This document shows positions 24,343 through 31,994 of a stretch of DNA of 39,644 nucleotides, one piece after another; position 1 is the stretch's first letter, and each line of letters starts with the position of its first letter. Source of the stretch: Deferribacteraceae bacterium (GTDB lineage: Bacteria > Chrysiogenota > Deferribacteres > Deferribacterales > Deferrivibrionaceae); NCBI GenBank assembly GCA_020054865.1, contig JAIHAR010000003.1, positions 1 to 39,644 on the forward strand, read 5' to 3'. The notes under the pieces are model-generated. The model saw nothing but the letters and a program-made list of their open reading frames with translations. It ran no database searches and was not told the DNA's origin. A program made the translations under genes and the position numbers.

Positions 24343-26187
24343 TTATTCGTTTTTACATCCTGCAATTGTTTTAAGATAGCAGTTTTCACTTAAGAATACA
24401 TAAAGTCTTCCCAAAGTGTATTTTTTTGTCTCATCGTCTATTAAGTCCGATTCTTCAATCTTCTGTTTCAGTCTTCTTTCCACATCTTTTATATCATAAT
24501 CCATATCGTCAAGTATATCCAGAATATTTTGGGCTTCAATTATGTTTTTAATTTCGTAATCGCCATCATCATTAAATTCCACAGTAAATTCAGTGGGGTG
24601 GGTAAAAAGGTTATGCTGCATCCCCATAGTTTCCTGGTATGCTCCCACAAGGAAGAAACAGAGAAAATAATCCTCATCAGTTAGGTTTACATCGTGAAGA
24701 AAAAGAGGCTTTTGTGTGTCGAAAGAGATTTCTCCGTCACTGTCACAAGTAATGTCCCATAGGCTTGCAGAGCGTGTTGGTTTTTCATCGAGCTTTTCAA
24801 GGGGCATTACTGGGAAGTGCTGACCTAAACCCCAATAGTCAGGAAGGCTTTGAAAGATTGAAAAATTCAGGAGGTATCTTTCCTGTATCATATTTTGTAT
24901 ATTGATAATATCTGTCATATCCTTATTTTTAAGCAGGTCGACAGCTTTCTTGATTATAAGGTGTACCAGTATCTCCGTATTGCTTCTGTCAATTAAATCA
25001 ATGTATCCAAGGTCAAAAAGTGTTAAAAGGGATTCCATATGGTCAAGGCTGTCGTGTAAAAATTCAACTGCATTATTTTCATTCATAATTTTGTAGAGTT
25101 CATAAAGCTCATCAATTAATGGCGGATTTTTTTCCTTTAAAATCAATTCTTTCTGGTCATATTCCTGGGAAAAAAGCTCCAAAACAGGGGTTACGACAAC
25201 CGCATGGTAAGCTGCCACAAATCTTCCGGCTTCTATATAAATATCAGGCTCAGGAACATTTTTGTTTTGGGCAATCATTTTTAGCAAATAGACAACGTCA
25301 CTTGTAAATTCCTCGAGGGTATAGTTTTTTTCATACATCCCCTTGTGCTGGCTGTATTCGACAGCAAGCCCACCGCCTAAATCAACGGAATTTAAGTTTT
25401 TTGCACCCATTTTATACAATTCAGCATAAATATTGCCTGCTTCTCTGAGTGCCTTTTTCATAGGAGAAATCTCACTAATCTGTGAGCCAATATGAAAATG
25501 TATCATTTTGAACTGCTCAAGCATATTTGCAGACTTTAACATTGTCATTGCCTCAACCAGCTCTGCAGAAGTAAGACCAAATTTTGAATTAATACCTCCA
25601 CTTTTTGCCCATATACCTATACCTGAGCTGTGCAGTCTTATTCTAAGCCCAATATTTGGATAAGGTGGTCCCATTTCTTTGGCTACTTCCAGAATGGTTT
25701 CAAGCTCATTTATCCCTTCAATTGTGATTGTGATATCGTGCCCCATCTGGGCTGCTATAAATCCCAAGGAAATCATCTCTTTGTCTTTAAAACCATTTAC
25801 GACTATCGGACTGCCAAGATTTGTATAACTCATTGCAATTATTAGCTCAGGTTTACTTCCCGCTTCAAGTCCGTAGTTGTATCCATTGGTCATATCGGTA
25901 AGGGGGATTACAAAGTTTGGAAATTGATTTACTTTTAAAGGAAATACACCATTGAATCTCCCTTTATATGAATATTCCTTTATTGAGTTGTTAAAACTGT
26001 TAAAAAGTAAATCGAGTTGACTTTTAATCAGATGGGGAAAACGGATTAAAAGAGGCCCTTTGTACCCTTCGCTTCTAATTTCCTTTACAATGTCGACTAT
26101 TGAAGGTTTTTTTCCATAATTTACAATTACTTTACCGTCTTTAATCTTAAAATAGTTTTTGGACCAAATTTTGATTCCGTAATCCAT
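24343..26187 (-). CDS. speA: Biosynthetic arginine decarboxylase SpeA
   Basis: A 614-residue PLP enzyme converting arginine to agmatine, the entry to putrescine in this pathway. GVFPLKVNQFPNFV carries the PLP lysine. FHIGSQIS, NSVDLGGGLAVEYSQ and EAGRFVAAYHAVV are the fold III phosphate- and substrate-loop motifs. The C-terminal MGMQHNLFTHPTEFTV is specific to SpeA. The GAGGT ribosome site is next to the preceding metallo-hydrolase stop, three bases away. Genes for converting agmatine to putrescine are not in the window. Confidence 0.95.
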   Translation of the reverse strand: MDYGIKIWSKNYFKIKDGKVIVNYGKKPSIVDIVKEIRSEGYKGPLLIRFPHLIKSQLDLLFNSFNNSIKEYSYKGRFNGVFPLKVNQFPNFVIPLTDMTNGYNYGLEAGSKPELIIAMSYTNLGSPIVVNGFKDKEMISLGFIAAQMGHDITITIEGINELETILEVAKEMGPPYPNIGLRIRLHSSGIGIWAKSGGINSKFGLTSAELVEAMTMLKSANMLEQFKMIHFHIGSQISEISPMKKALREAGNIYAELYKMGAKNLNSVDLGGGLAVEYSQHKGMYEKNYTLEEFTSDVVYLLKMIAQNKNVPEPDIYIEAGRFVAAYHAVVVTPVLELFSQEYDQKELILKEKNPPLIDELYELYKIMNENNAVEFLHDSLDHMESLLTLFDLGYIDLIDRSNTEILVHLIIKKAVDLLKNKDMTDIINIQNMIQERYLLNFSIFQSLPDYWGLGQHFPVMPLEKLDEKPTRSASLWDITCDSDGEISFDTQKPLFLHDVNLTDEDYFLCFFLVGAYQETMGMQHNLFTHPTEFTVEFNDDGDYEIKNIIEAQNILDILDDMDYDIKDVERRLKQKIEESDLIDDETKKYTLGRLYVFLSENCYLKTIAGCKNE

Positions 26188-26190
26188 ATT

Positions 26191-26811
26191 TTACCTCAAA
26201 AAAGGATTTGTCTTTTTTTCAAACCCTATTGTTGTTTTTTCTCCATGACCCGGTATGACAACCGTATCATCAGGAAGTGTGAAAAGCTTTGATTTTATAC
26301 CTTTTACAAGAGCATCAAAGTCAGAATATGGAAAGTCTGTTCTGCCAACAGACAAATAAAACAAAGTGTCTCCGGAAATTACAATTTTCTGGTTTAGAAT
26401 ATGAAAACACATTCCGCCAGGGGTATGGCCTGGCGTTGCAAGTGCCTTTATTTTTATATTTTCGATTTCGAATATATCTTCGTCTTTTATATCTCTGTCA
26501 ATTTTGGGAGCCTTTCTTGGCGGAAGGCCAAACAAGACTGCCTGTTTGGCTGTTTCTTCCATGATTTTTTCATCTTTTTTGGACATATAAAATGGAATGT
26601 TGTACTTATCTTTAAGCTCATCAACTGCACCGATATGGTCAAAATGGCCATGGGTATTGAGAATATAAAGTGGCTTTAGTTTGTTTTTTGTAATATATTC
26701 GTCAATTGCATTAAAGTCATCGCCCGGGTCAAAAATTATACATTTTCCATTTACTGAAAATATTGAGCAATTTACGTAAAGCGGTCCAACATCAAGAATT
26801 TGTAACTTCAT
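26191..26811 (-). CDS. Metallo-beta-lactamase-fold hydrolase (glyoxalase II-like)
   Basis: A 206-residue binuclear metal hydrolase. The HTHGHFDHIG motif, TPGHTPGG, SGDTLFYLSVGRTDFP and the terminal PGHGEKTTIGFEK supply the metal ligands. The pattern is that of the small YcbL/glyoxalase II-related hydrolases, which lack the glutathione-binding C-terminal domain of true glyoxalase II. The substrate is unknown. It sits 16 bases after dtd and three before speA in the same operon. Confidence 0.9.
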   Translation of the reverse strand: MKLQILDVGPLYVNCSIFSVNGKCIIFDPGDDFNAIDEYITKNKLKPLYILNTHGHFDHIGAVDELKDKYNIPFYMSKKDEKIMEETAKQAVLFGLPPRKAPKIDRDIKDEDIFEIENIKIKALATPGHTPGGMCFHILNQKIVISGDTLFYLSVGRTDFPYSDFDALVKGIKSKLFTLPDDTVVIPGHGEKTTIGFEKKTNPFLR

Positions 26812-26827
26812 AATTACACCTTTATAA

Positions 26828-27274
26828 TTATTTTTTTTCCAAGATTATAGTTACAGGGCCGTTATTTACAAGACCTATTTTCATCTTTGCGCCAAAAATA
26901 CCGGTTTTTACTTTATCCTGCCCTAAAATTTCTTTGCATTTATATATAAATTTTTCATAATATTTGATTGCTGTATCTGGTGGCATGGAGCTGGTAAAAT
27001 CAGGTCTCATCCCCTTTTTTGTATCCCCTGCAAGCGTAAACTGGCTGACAATAAGGATTTCTCCGCCGATATCCTGAACGGAGAAATCCATTTTTCCATT
27101 TTCATTTTCAAATATTCTAAGCCCGCAAACCTTTTTTGCCATATAATCTATAAAACTTTCTTCATCATTTTTCAAAAATCCTGTTAAAATCAATAACCCC
27201 TGTCCAATTTCAGAATATATTTTTTTATCAATCTCCACATAGGCACTTTGAACTCTCTGGACACAACACTTCAC
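26828..27274 (-). CDS. dtd: D-aminoacyl-tRNA deacylase
   Basis: A 148-residue proofreading enzyme that removes D-amino acids mischarged to tRNA. VQRVQSAYV at the N-terminus, the GGEILIVSQFTLAGDTKKGMRPDF motif and TGIFGAKMKIGLVNNGPVTIILE are Dtd signatures. The start is GTG at 27274: it overlaps the murJ stop as GTGA and has AGGAG nine bases upstream. A longer frame beginning at 27316 would add 14 residues that do not fit the family and lie inside murJ. Confidence 0.93.
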   Translation of the reverse strand: MKCCVQRVQSAYVEIDKKIYSEIGQGLLILTGFLKNDEESFIDYMAKKVCGLRIFENENGKMDFSVQDIGGEILIVSQFTLAGDTKKGMRPDFTSSMPPDTAIKYYEKFIYKCKEILGQDKVKTGIFGAKMKIGLVNNGPVTIILEKK

Positions 27275-28761
27275 TTTAAGACTCTCCTGATGTTTATGTT
27301 TAGCAACTTTAAACAAAGGAAGTAACTAATAGCAGAAATCGCAATGACAATCAATACGTTTAGATTATAATTTTTTAAAATAATTAGTATTGCTGACATA
27401 AAGAGTGTGGCAAAAATAAATTTTATAATCAGCCTTGAATTAGCCTTGAAGTTAAATTTATAGTCTTTGATATTTATGTACAGTAATAATGAGTTGACTA
27501 ATGCTGCACAGGTAGATGCAAGTGCAATTCCAGAATGGGAAAGCCATTTTATAAATAGCAACATGAATATCAGATTTGCTATAAAGGAAATAAATGCAAT
27601 TTTAACAGGTGTTTTGGTGTCTTTTCTTGAGTGAAATACTTTGGTAAAGAGGTTTACAAGGGAATAAAATATAAGACCTATTGAGTACATAATTAATGCT
27701 TCTGCTGTATTTTTTGTGTCTTCTGCACCGAAAAGGTTTCTTTGATAAATAAATTTTGTAATTTCATCTGAAAGAATTATTAGCCCGGCAGTTGCAGGAA
27801 GTATAATTAAAAATATTGCTGCAATTGATTTATCTATCAGCTGGTATTGTCTTTCGGTAGTATTTTCGGTATTTAGCTTGCTTAATTCAGCAAGCGCCAC
27901 AGAGCTTAATGCTATAGAAAATACGCCAAGGGGGAACTGAAAAAGTCTATTTGCATAATATAAATATGAAATACTCCCTTCTTTTAGAAATGAAGCCACA
28001 ATTCTTCCGATCGTAAAATTTAGCTGGCTTATCCCAACCCCGACTATTGAAGGAATAATCAAAAGGAAGGTTTTTTTAACATTGCCATCAATCTCTTTTT
28101 TGAATTCCATTTTGTATCCGAAATAATATGAATATATGAACAGCAACACAAACTGCAACAATCCTCCTACAAATACTCCGTAAGCAAGATAAAAAATGTT
28201 TCCGTTTAACTTCCAGCCTATGTAAGCACCAGCTATCATGGAAATATTCAAAAGTGCAGTGGAAGAATAAGGGATAAAGTAACTGCCCAAAAGATTTAAA
28301 AATCCGGCAAATATTGAGGATAAGCTTATAAAAATAAGGTATGGCATTACTATTTTCAGAATACCTGAAGCAAAAATTACCGTATCCTGGTCATTTACAT
28401 ATCCTGGCAAGAATATAATAACAAAATATCTGGAAAAAATAATTATTGTGAGAGTTACAAAGCCTACAAGAATAAAAAGATAAAAAAGCAGTTTTGTCAT
28501 GTATGTATTTGCATAGTCACTCCCTTTATTTTTGTTTTCAGCTAATATAGGGAGGAAAGCAGATGAAAGGGCACCTTCTGCAAATAGTGCCCTGAAAAGA
28601 TTTGGTATGGCAAATGCAACAAAAAAAGCATCGGTATATTTGGACGCACCAAAAAATGCTGCGACTGCTAAATCTCTGATAAGTCCGAATATTCTGCTCG
28701 TAAAAACCCCAAAACTGGAGTTGATTATCTTTTTAAAAAGGGTGTAATTTCTTTCTTTCAA
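27271..28761 (-). CDS. murJ: Lipid II flippase MurJ (MviN)
   Basis: A 496-residue polytopic inner-membrane protein of the MOP superfamily, expected to have 14 helices, that flips lipid-linked peptidoglycan precursor to the periplasmic face. N-terminal TSRIFGLIRDLAVAAFFGASKYTDAFFVAF with A-L-F-A-E-G-A-L-S-S-A-F-L-P shortly after is diagnostic. The start is TTG at 28761 with GGAAG a few bases upstream. A TATAAT occurs in the 125-base divergent gap before it, but I could not find a matching -35 box. It is the first gene of the run murJ-dtd-hydrolase-speA-synthase-decarboxylase. Confidence 0.94.
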   Translation of the reverse strand: MKERNYTLFKKIINSSFGVFTSRIFGLIRDLAVAAFFGASKYTDAFFVAFAIPNLFRALFAEGALSSAFLPILAENKNKGSDYANTYMTKLLFYLFILVGFVTLTIIIFSRYFVIIFLPGYVNDQDTVIFASGILKIVMPYLIFISLSSIFAGFLNLLGSYFIPYSSTALLNISMIAGAYIGWKLNGNIFYLAYGVFVGGLLQFVLLFIYSYYFGYKMEFKKEIDGNVKKTFLLIIPSIVGVGISQLNFTIGRIVASFLKEGSISYLYYANRLFQFPLGVFSIALSSVALAELSKLNTENTTERQYQLIDKSIAAIFLIILPATAGLIILSDEITKFIYQRNLFGAEDTKNTAEALIMYSIGLIFYSLVNLFTKVFHSRKDTKTPVKIAFISFIANLIFMLLFIKWLSHSGIALASTCAALVNSLLLYINIKDYKFNFKANSRLIIKFIFATLFMSAILIILKNYNLNVLIVIAISAISYFLCLKLLNINIRRVLK

Positions 28762-28805
28762 TGTTCTTCCACTTTAAATATATTATAAAAAAGACTAAAA
28801 TTTAC

Positions 28806-28834
28806 TTTACACATAAAATTATACACGTTATAAT
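28806..28834 (+). promoter_or_regulatory. Promoter of the HU/IHF gene
   Basis: TTTACA (28806-28811), a 17-base spacer and a perfect TATAAT (28829-28834). ACGTTATA occurs twice, at 28825-28832 and 28835-28842, exactly ten bases apart and overlapping the -10 region. Confidence 0.75.
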
Positions 28835-28886
28835 ACGTTATAGTTGAAAATGGAAGCAATTTTATCTTTAAAGGAGGCTGTTAAAT

Positions 28887-29168
28887 ATGACCAAGTCAGA
28901 ATTAATTGAAAAATTATCGTTAGAATACCCGGAGATGACCAAGAAGCAGGTAGAGTTCATTGTAAATGGTGTTTTTTCATCTATCAAAGATACCTTAAAA
29001 AATGGTGGCAAAGTTGAAATAAGAGGCTTTGGCAGCTTTAAGGTAAGGCAAAAGAGCGCAAAGACCGGAAGAAATCCAAAAACCGGCGAAAAGGTTCAGG
29101 TTCCTGCCAAAAAGATACCTTATTTTAAGCCAGGAAAAGAGATTAAAGAGCAGCTGATTAATCTGTAA
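28887..29168 (+). CDS. HU/IHF-family DNA-binding protein
   Basis: A 93-residue nucleoid protein. The N-terminal helix pair MTKSELIEKLSLEYPEMTKKQ is followed by KVEIRGFGSFKVRQKSAK, the arm TGRNPKTGEKVQVPAKKIPYFKPGKEI, and a C-terminal helix. The RNP motif at the arm tip holds the proline that intercalates into DNA. The EIRGFGSF strand and longer tail are closer to IHF than to HU, but with one gene visible I leave it as HU/IHF. AAAGGAGG stands upstream of the ATG. It is monocistronic, with a strong promoter and terminator. Confidence 0.93.
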   Translation: MTKSELIEKLSLEYPEMTKKQVEFIVNGVFSSIKDTLKNGGKVEIRGFGSFKVRQKSAKTGRNPKTGEKVQVPAKKIPYFKPGKEIKEQLINL

Positions 29169-29213
29169 AAATGTTTTTTTTGTAAACAATATTTGACTGT
29201 TTATTTATAAAAT

Positions 29214-29243
29214 AAAAGGCACCGCAAATTCGGTGCCTTTTTT
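29214..29243. terminator. Bidirectional terminator between HU/IHF and FmdB-like genes
   Basis: AAAAGGCACCG (29214-29224) and CGGTGCCTTTT (29231-29241) form an 11-pair stem with a six-base loop. T runs follow on the plus strand, and T-rich sequence follows on the minus strand, so it can serve both converging genes. Confidence 0.9.
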
Positions 29244-29246
29244 GTA

Positions 29247-29261
29247 CGCCGGACCCCGGCG
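29247..29261. repeat. GC-rich hairpin CGCCGG-ACC-CCGGCG
   Basis: A perfect six-pair GC stem with a three-base loop, standing out in AT-rich surroundings. It lies between the bidirectional terminator and the FmdB-like stop. It may be part of the minus-strand 3' end structure, but it has no T run of its own. Confidence 0.5.
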
Positions 29262-29274
29262 ATAGATTTTAAGC

Positions 29275-29463
29275 TCAGCTAAATCCCGAAGAGCCACAGG
29301 ATGCTGTGGACGTGTTACCCGAAGAAAGAGATGAAATTTTACTCATTTTCTTTTCTACGTTATCAGATTTGCAGTTTGGGCATTCAACCTTTGTATCCTG
29401 CTTGATAACAAGTTTTGAAAAGCTATTTTTACACTCTTTGCATTCGTATTCGTATATAGGCAT
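29275..29463 (-). CDS. FmdB-like zinc ribbon protein
   Basis: A 62-residue protein with MPIYEYECKECKNSFSKLV and VECPNCKSDNVEKKMSKISS. The four cysteines form two CxxC knuckles of a zinc ribbon, as in the FmdB/CxxC_CxxC_SSSS family. The C-terminal Ser/Gly-rich tail with one cysteine is typical of the family. The precise role is unknown. It lies 16 bases downstream of trxA on the same strand, so the two are probably co-transcribed. Confidence 0.88.
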   Translation of the reverse strand: MPIYEYECKECKNSFSKLVIKQDTKVECPNCKSDNVEKKMSKISSLSSGNTSTASCGSSGFS

Positions 29464-29479
29464 TTATCCCCTCATTATT

Positions 29480-29797
29480 TTAAAGATGTTTATTTAGTGC
29501 ATCAACATAAACACCTTTAGGTTGAACGCCAATAAACTGCTCAACAACTTTTCCACCTTTGAAAATAATAACAGTAGGGATACTCATAATCCCAAATTGA
29601 GCAGCAAGTTGCTGGTTATCGTCTACATTCACTTTTCCTACTTTTGCTTTACCCTCAAACTCAGTGGCAAGCTGATCGATTGTTGGAGCAAGCATTTTAC
29701 AAGGTCCGCACCACACAGCCCAGAAGTCCACCAACACTGGAACATCACTATCTAACACTTCGCTCTTAAAATTTTCACTTGTAAATACAGTAGCCAT
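29480..29797 (-). CDS. trxA: Thioredoxin
   Basis: A 105-residue cytoplasmic thiol-disulfide oxidoreductase with the active site [13 protein letters not shown] and the cis-proline loop [14 protein letters not shown]. The start is ATG at 29797, six bases after AGGAGG (29809-29804); an adjacent in-frame TTG at 29800 is less likely. Thioredoxin normally reduces ribonucleotide reductase among other targets. The gene is transcribed from its own promoter, divergent from pepD. Confidence 0.96.
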   Translation of the reverse strand: MATVFTSENFKSEVLDSDVPVLVDFWAVWCGPCKMLAPTIDQLATEFEGKAKVGKVNVDDNQQLAAQFGIMSIPTVIIFKGGKVVEQFIGVQPKGVYVDALNKHL

Positions 29798-29826
29798 CAA
29801 TAACCTCCTATTTTGATTGATTTCAC

Positions 29827-29854
29827 AATATATATTTTATATAAAAATTGTCAA
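29827..29854 (-). promoter_or_regulatory. trxA promoter
   Basis: A perfect TTGACA (29854-29849), a 16-base spacer and TATATT (29832-29827) on the minus strand, about 30 bases upstream of the trxA start codon. Confidence 0.65.
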
Positions 29855-29942
29855 CAAAAACGAAATTATTTTGTATGGTTGGAAAAAGGTACAATAGTTA
29901 AAATATATGAAAATATTTGCATATTTATATGTTGGAGGAAAA

Positions 29943-31322
29943 ATGACTGAGCAAGTTTTAAAGTATTTTAAAGAAATTTCTGAAATTCCAAGATGTTCAA
30001 AAAATGAGAAACATATAATCGGATATTTGAAACTGTGGGCAGAGAAAAAAGGCTTTCGTTATAAAGTCGACCGGGGTGGTAATCTTGTTGTTTATGCAGG
30101 CAAAGGTTTAAACGTTATTGCTCTCCAGAGTCACGTGGATATGGTTTGCGAAAAGTTGAAAGATAGCAATCATGATTTTGAAAAAGATGGTATAAAGCTT
30201 GTTTTTGAGGGTGATTTTGTGAAGGCCAGTGGAACGACACTCGGTGCTGATAATGGGGTAGGGGTGGCTATTATGATGGCGCTCTGTGATGATGAAGATA
30301 TATTGAGAAATTTAAGCCTTGAACTTTTATTTACCGTTGATGAAGAGACGGGGTTGAATGGAGCAAACAATCTTGAAAAAGGGCTTCTATCCTCAAAGTA
30401 TATGATTAATCTGGATACGGAAGATGATAATGAAATTATAATAGGTTGCGCAGGTGGAAGAGATATTTATGGTGAAAAGGGGTATGATTTTATTGAAAAT
30501 GGTGAGAATAGAGGCTACCTGATTGAAATTAAAGGTCTTTTTGGCGGACATTCAGGTATTGATATTGATAAAAACAGGCTTAATGCAGTTAAAATTATGG
30601 CTGAAGTCCTTCTTAGTATTGACGATGTAAAGATTTCAAGTATCTCAGGCGGTACGAGACACAATGTAATTCCGGTCAGCGCAAGTTCAAGTATTTTAAC
30701 AGCTTATCCTTTTAAACACTTGCAACATATTTGTAATGATATTTGTGAAAAGTACAGAAACGCAGAGCCGGGACTTTCTATAAATATTACGGAAGATACT
30801 CTGTCTTGTCAGTATATTGATGAACTTAATAGCAGAGAGATATTAAATCTCATTTCAGAATTACCTTCAGGGGTAATACACAAGGAAGGTGAATATGTCG
30901 TAACATCTGCAAATCTTGCAAAAGTTCGGACTGAAGATAAAAATATCAAGTTTTTGCTGAGCATCAGAAGTTCGGTAAAGGATTTTAAAGAGAAAATTTA
31001 TCATGATATTATGTCCAAATTTTCTGAATATGGATACAATGTTTTTGGGGATAATGATTATCCTGCCTGGCAGCCGGATTACAATTCAAAGCTGCTAAAG
31101 ATTGCAGAAGAGATTTACAGAAAAAGATATAATGATTTGAAAATTAAAGTAGTCCATGCAGGACTTGAATGCGGCATTATAAAAGAAAAATATCCGGATA
31201 TCGATGTGATTTCCATAGGTCCGGATATAGATTTTCCTCACAGTGTGAATGAAAGGGTAAGGATTTCATCCATAGGCAAGACTTACACTTGGGTAAAAGA
31301 AATTTTAATGACTCTTTTTTAG
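29943..31322 (+). CDS. pepD: Cytosolic non-specific dipeptidase (aminoacyl-histidine dipeptidase, PepD type)
   Basis: A 459-residue M20-family metallopeptidase. VIALQSHVDMVCEK gives the first metal histidine and aspartate, GTTLGADNGVGVAIMMAL the bridging aspartate, LLFTVDEETGLNGA the catalytic and metal glutamates, and INLDTEDDNEIIIGCAGG the next ligand. The late histidine is in HAGLECGI. It hydrolyses dipeptides with broad specificity in the cytoplasm. I chose ATG at 29943, which has GGAGG at 29934-29938; an upstream ATG at 29907 lacks a ribosome site and adds 12 residues. The 3' end overlaps the convergent MnmC-like gene by 18 bases. Confidence 0.93.
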   Translation: MTEQVLKYFKEISEIPRCSKNEKHIIGYLKLWAEKKGFRYKVDRGGNLVVYAGKGLNVIALQSHVDMVCEKLKDSNHDFEKDGIKLVFEGDFVKASGTTLGADNGVGVAIMMALCDDEDILRNLSLELLFTVDEETGLNGANNLEKGLLSSKYMINLDTEDDNEIIIGCAGGRDIYGEKGYDFIENGENRGYLIEIKGLFGGHSGIDIDKNRLNAVKIMAEVLLSIDDVKISSISGGTRHNVIPVSASSSILTAYPFKHLQHICNDICEKYRNAEPGLSINITEDTLSCQYIDELNSREILNLISELPSGVIHKEGEYVVTSANLAKVRTEDKNIKFLLSIRSSVKDFKEKIYHDIMSKFSEYGYNVFGDNDYPAWQPDYNSKLLKIAEEIYRKRYNDLKIKVVHAGLECGIIKEKYPDIDVISIGPDIDFPHSVNERVRISSIGKTYTWVKEILMTLF

Positions 31323-31994
31323 CAAAGTCCCGGGTTGGAAATCATTGGGCAGGTTTGGGGTGGAGAATACTTTAAAACATGCCTCTTCAAACTCTTTCCT
31401 GATTTTTTTACTGCAGGCGTATGTGACAACAACACCATCATTATCAAGTAAATCGTACAGTCTTTTAAATATTTTGATATCCCACATTTCAGGATTTTTT
31501 GATTTGCTGAATGGATCAAAAAATATCACATCAAACTTTTTGTTTATTTTAAATATGGTTTTTGATGCATCTCCGAAATGTATATTGAGACTAAAGTTAT
31601 CTTCGACTGTGCTTTTTAGAAGTTTTCTGAGTATTTCATAACCTTTATAGGGGAAAAATATTAAGTTTTCTTTGACAATTTCAGGCAATTCACGGTCAAT
31701 TTCAAGGGAAATTATTTCAAGTCTGTTGGTTGCTCCGGATTTGATAGCTTCATCAATTGTTATTGCAAGATTATAGCCAAGCCCAAAGCATATATCAAGC
31801 AGTTTTACGTTACCTTTCTTCAATCTGTCTATTATCCCTGAGCCCAGCACAAATTTATAAAGGCTTTCATTGTAAGCACCTACCGATTTGGCTCGATATG
31901 CTTCATTGTATGTGAGATTGAAGAATGAAAACGAGCCGTCAGTAGTAGAGAATATTTTTTTGTCTTTACCGTATAGTGGGACTAAATTGGGCAT
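31305..31994 (-). CDS. MnmC-like tRNA methyltransferase domain protein
   Basis: A 229-residue SAM-dependent methyltransferase. The N-terminal segment FSFFNLTYNEAYRAKSVGAYNESLYKFV, motif I LLDICFGLGYNL, the acidic LEIISLEIDREL and VIFFDPFSKSKNPEMW match the DUF752/MnmC(m) domain. That domain methylates 5-aminomethyl-2-thiouridine at the tRNA wobble position. The FAD-oxidase half of E. coli MnmC is absent, so it is a monofunctional type as in Aquifex and many other bacteria. ATG at 31994 is preferred over TTG at 32000; no clear Shine-Dalgarno is visible. The gene starts inside the end of nadB (29-base overlap), suggesting coupling. Confidence 0.82.
   Translation of the reverse strand: MPNLVPLYGKDKKIFSTTDGSFSFFNLTYNEAYRAKSVGAYNESLYKFVLGSGIIDRLKKGNVKLLDICFGLGYNLAITIDEAIKSGATNRLEIISLEIDRELPEIVKENLIFFPYKGYEILRKLLKSTVEDNFSLNIHFGDASKTIFKINKKFDVIFFDPFSKSKNPEMWDIKIFKRLYDLLDNDGVVVTYACSKKIRKEFEEACFKVFSTPNLPNDFQPGTLLKKSH

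Noticed and set aside
27275-27316. Longer N-terminus for dtd
   Set aside because: The added residues do not fit the family; GTG at 27274 overlaps the murJ stop as GTGA and has AGGAG upstream.
29247-29261. GC hairpin as a separate intrinsic terminator
   Set aside because: No T run follows on either strand; the adjacent 11-pair stem with T runs is the better terminator.
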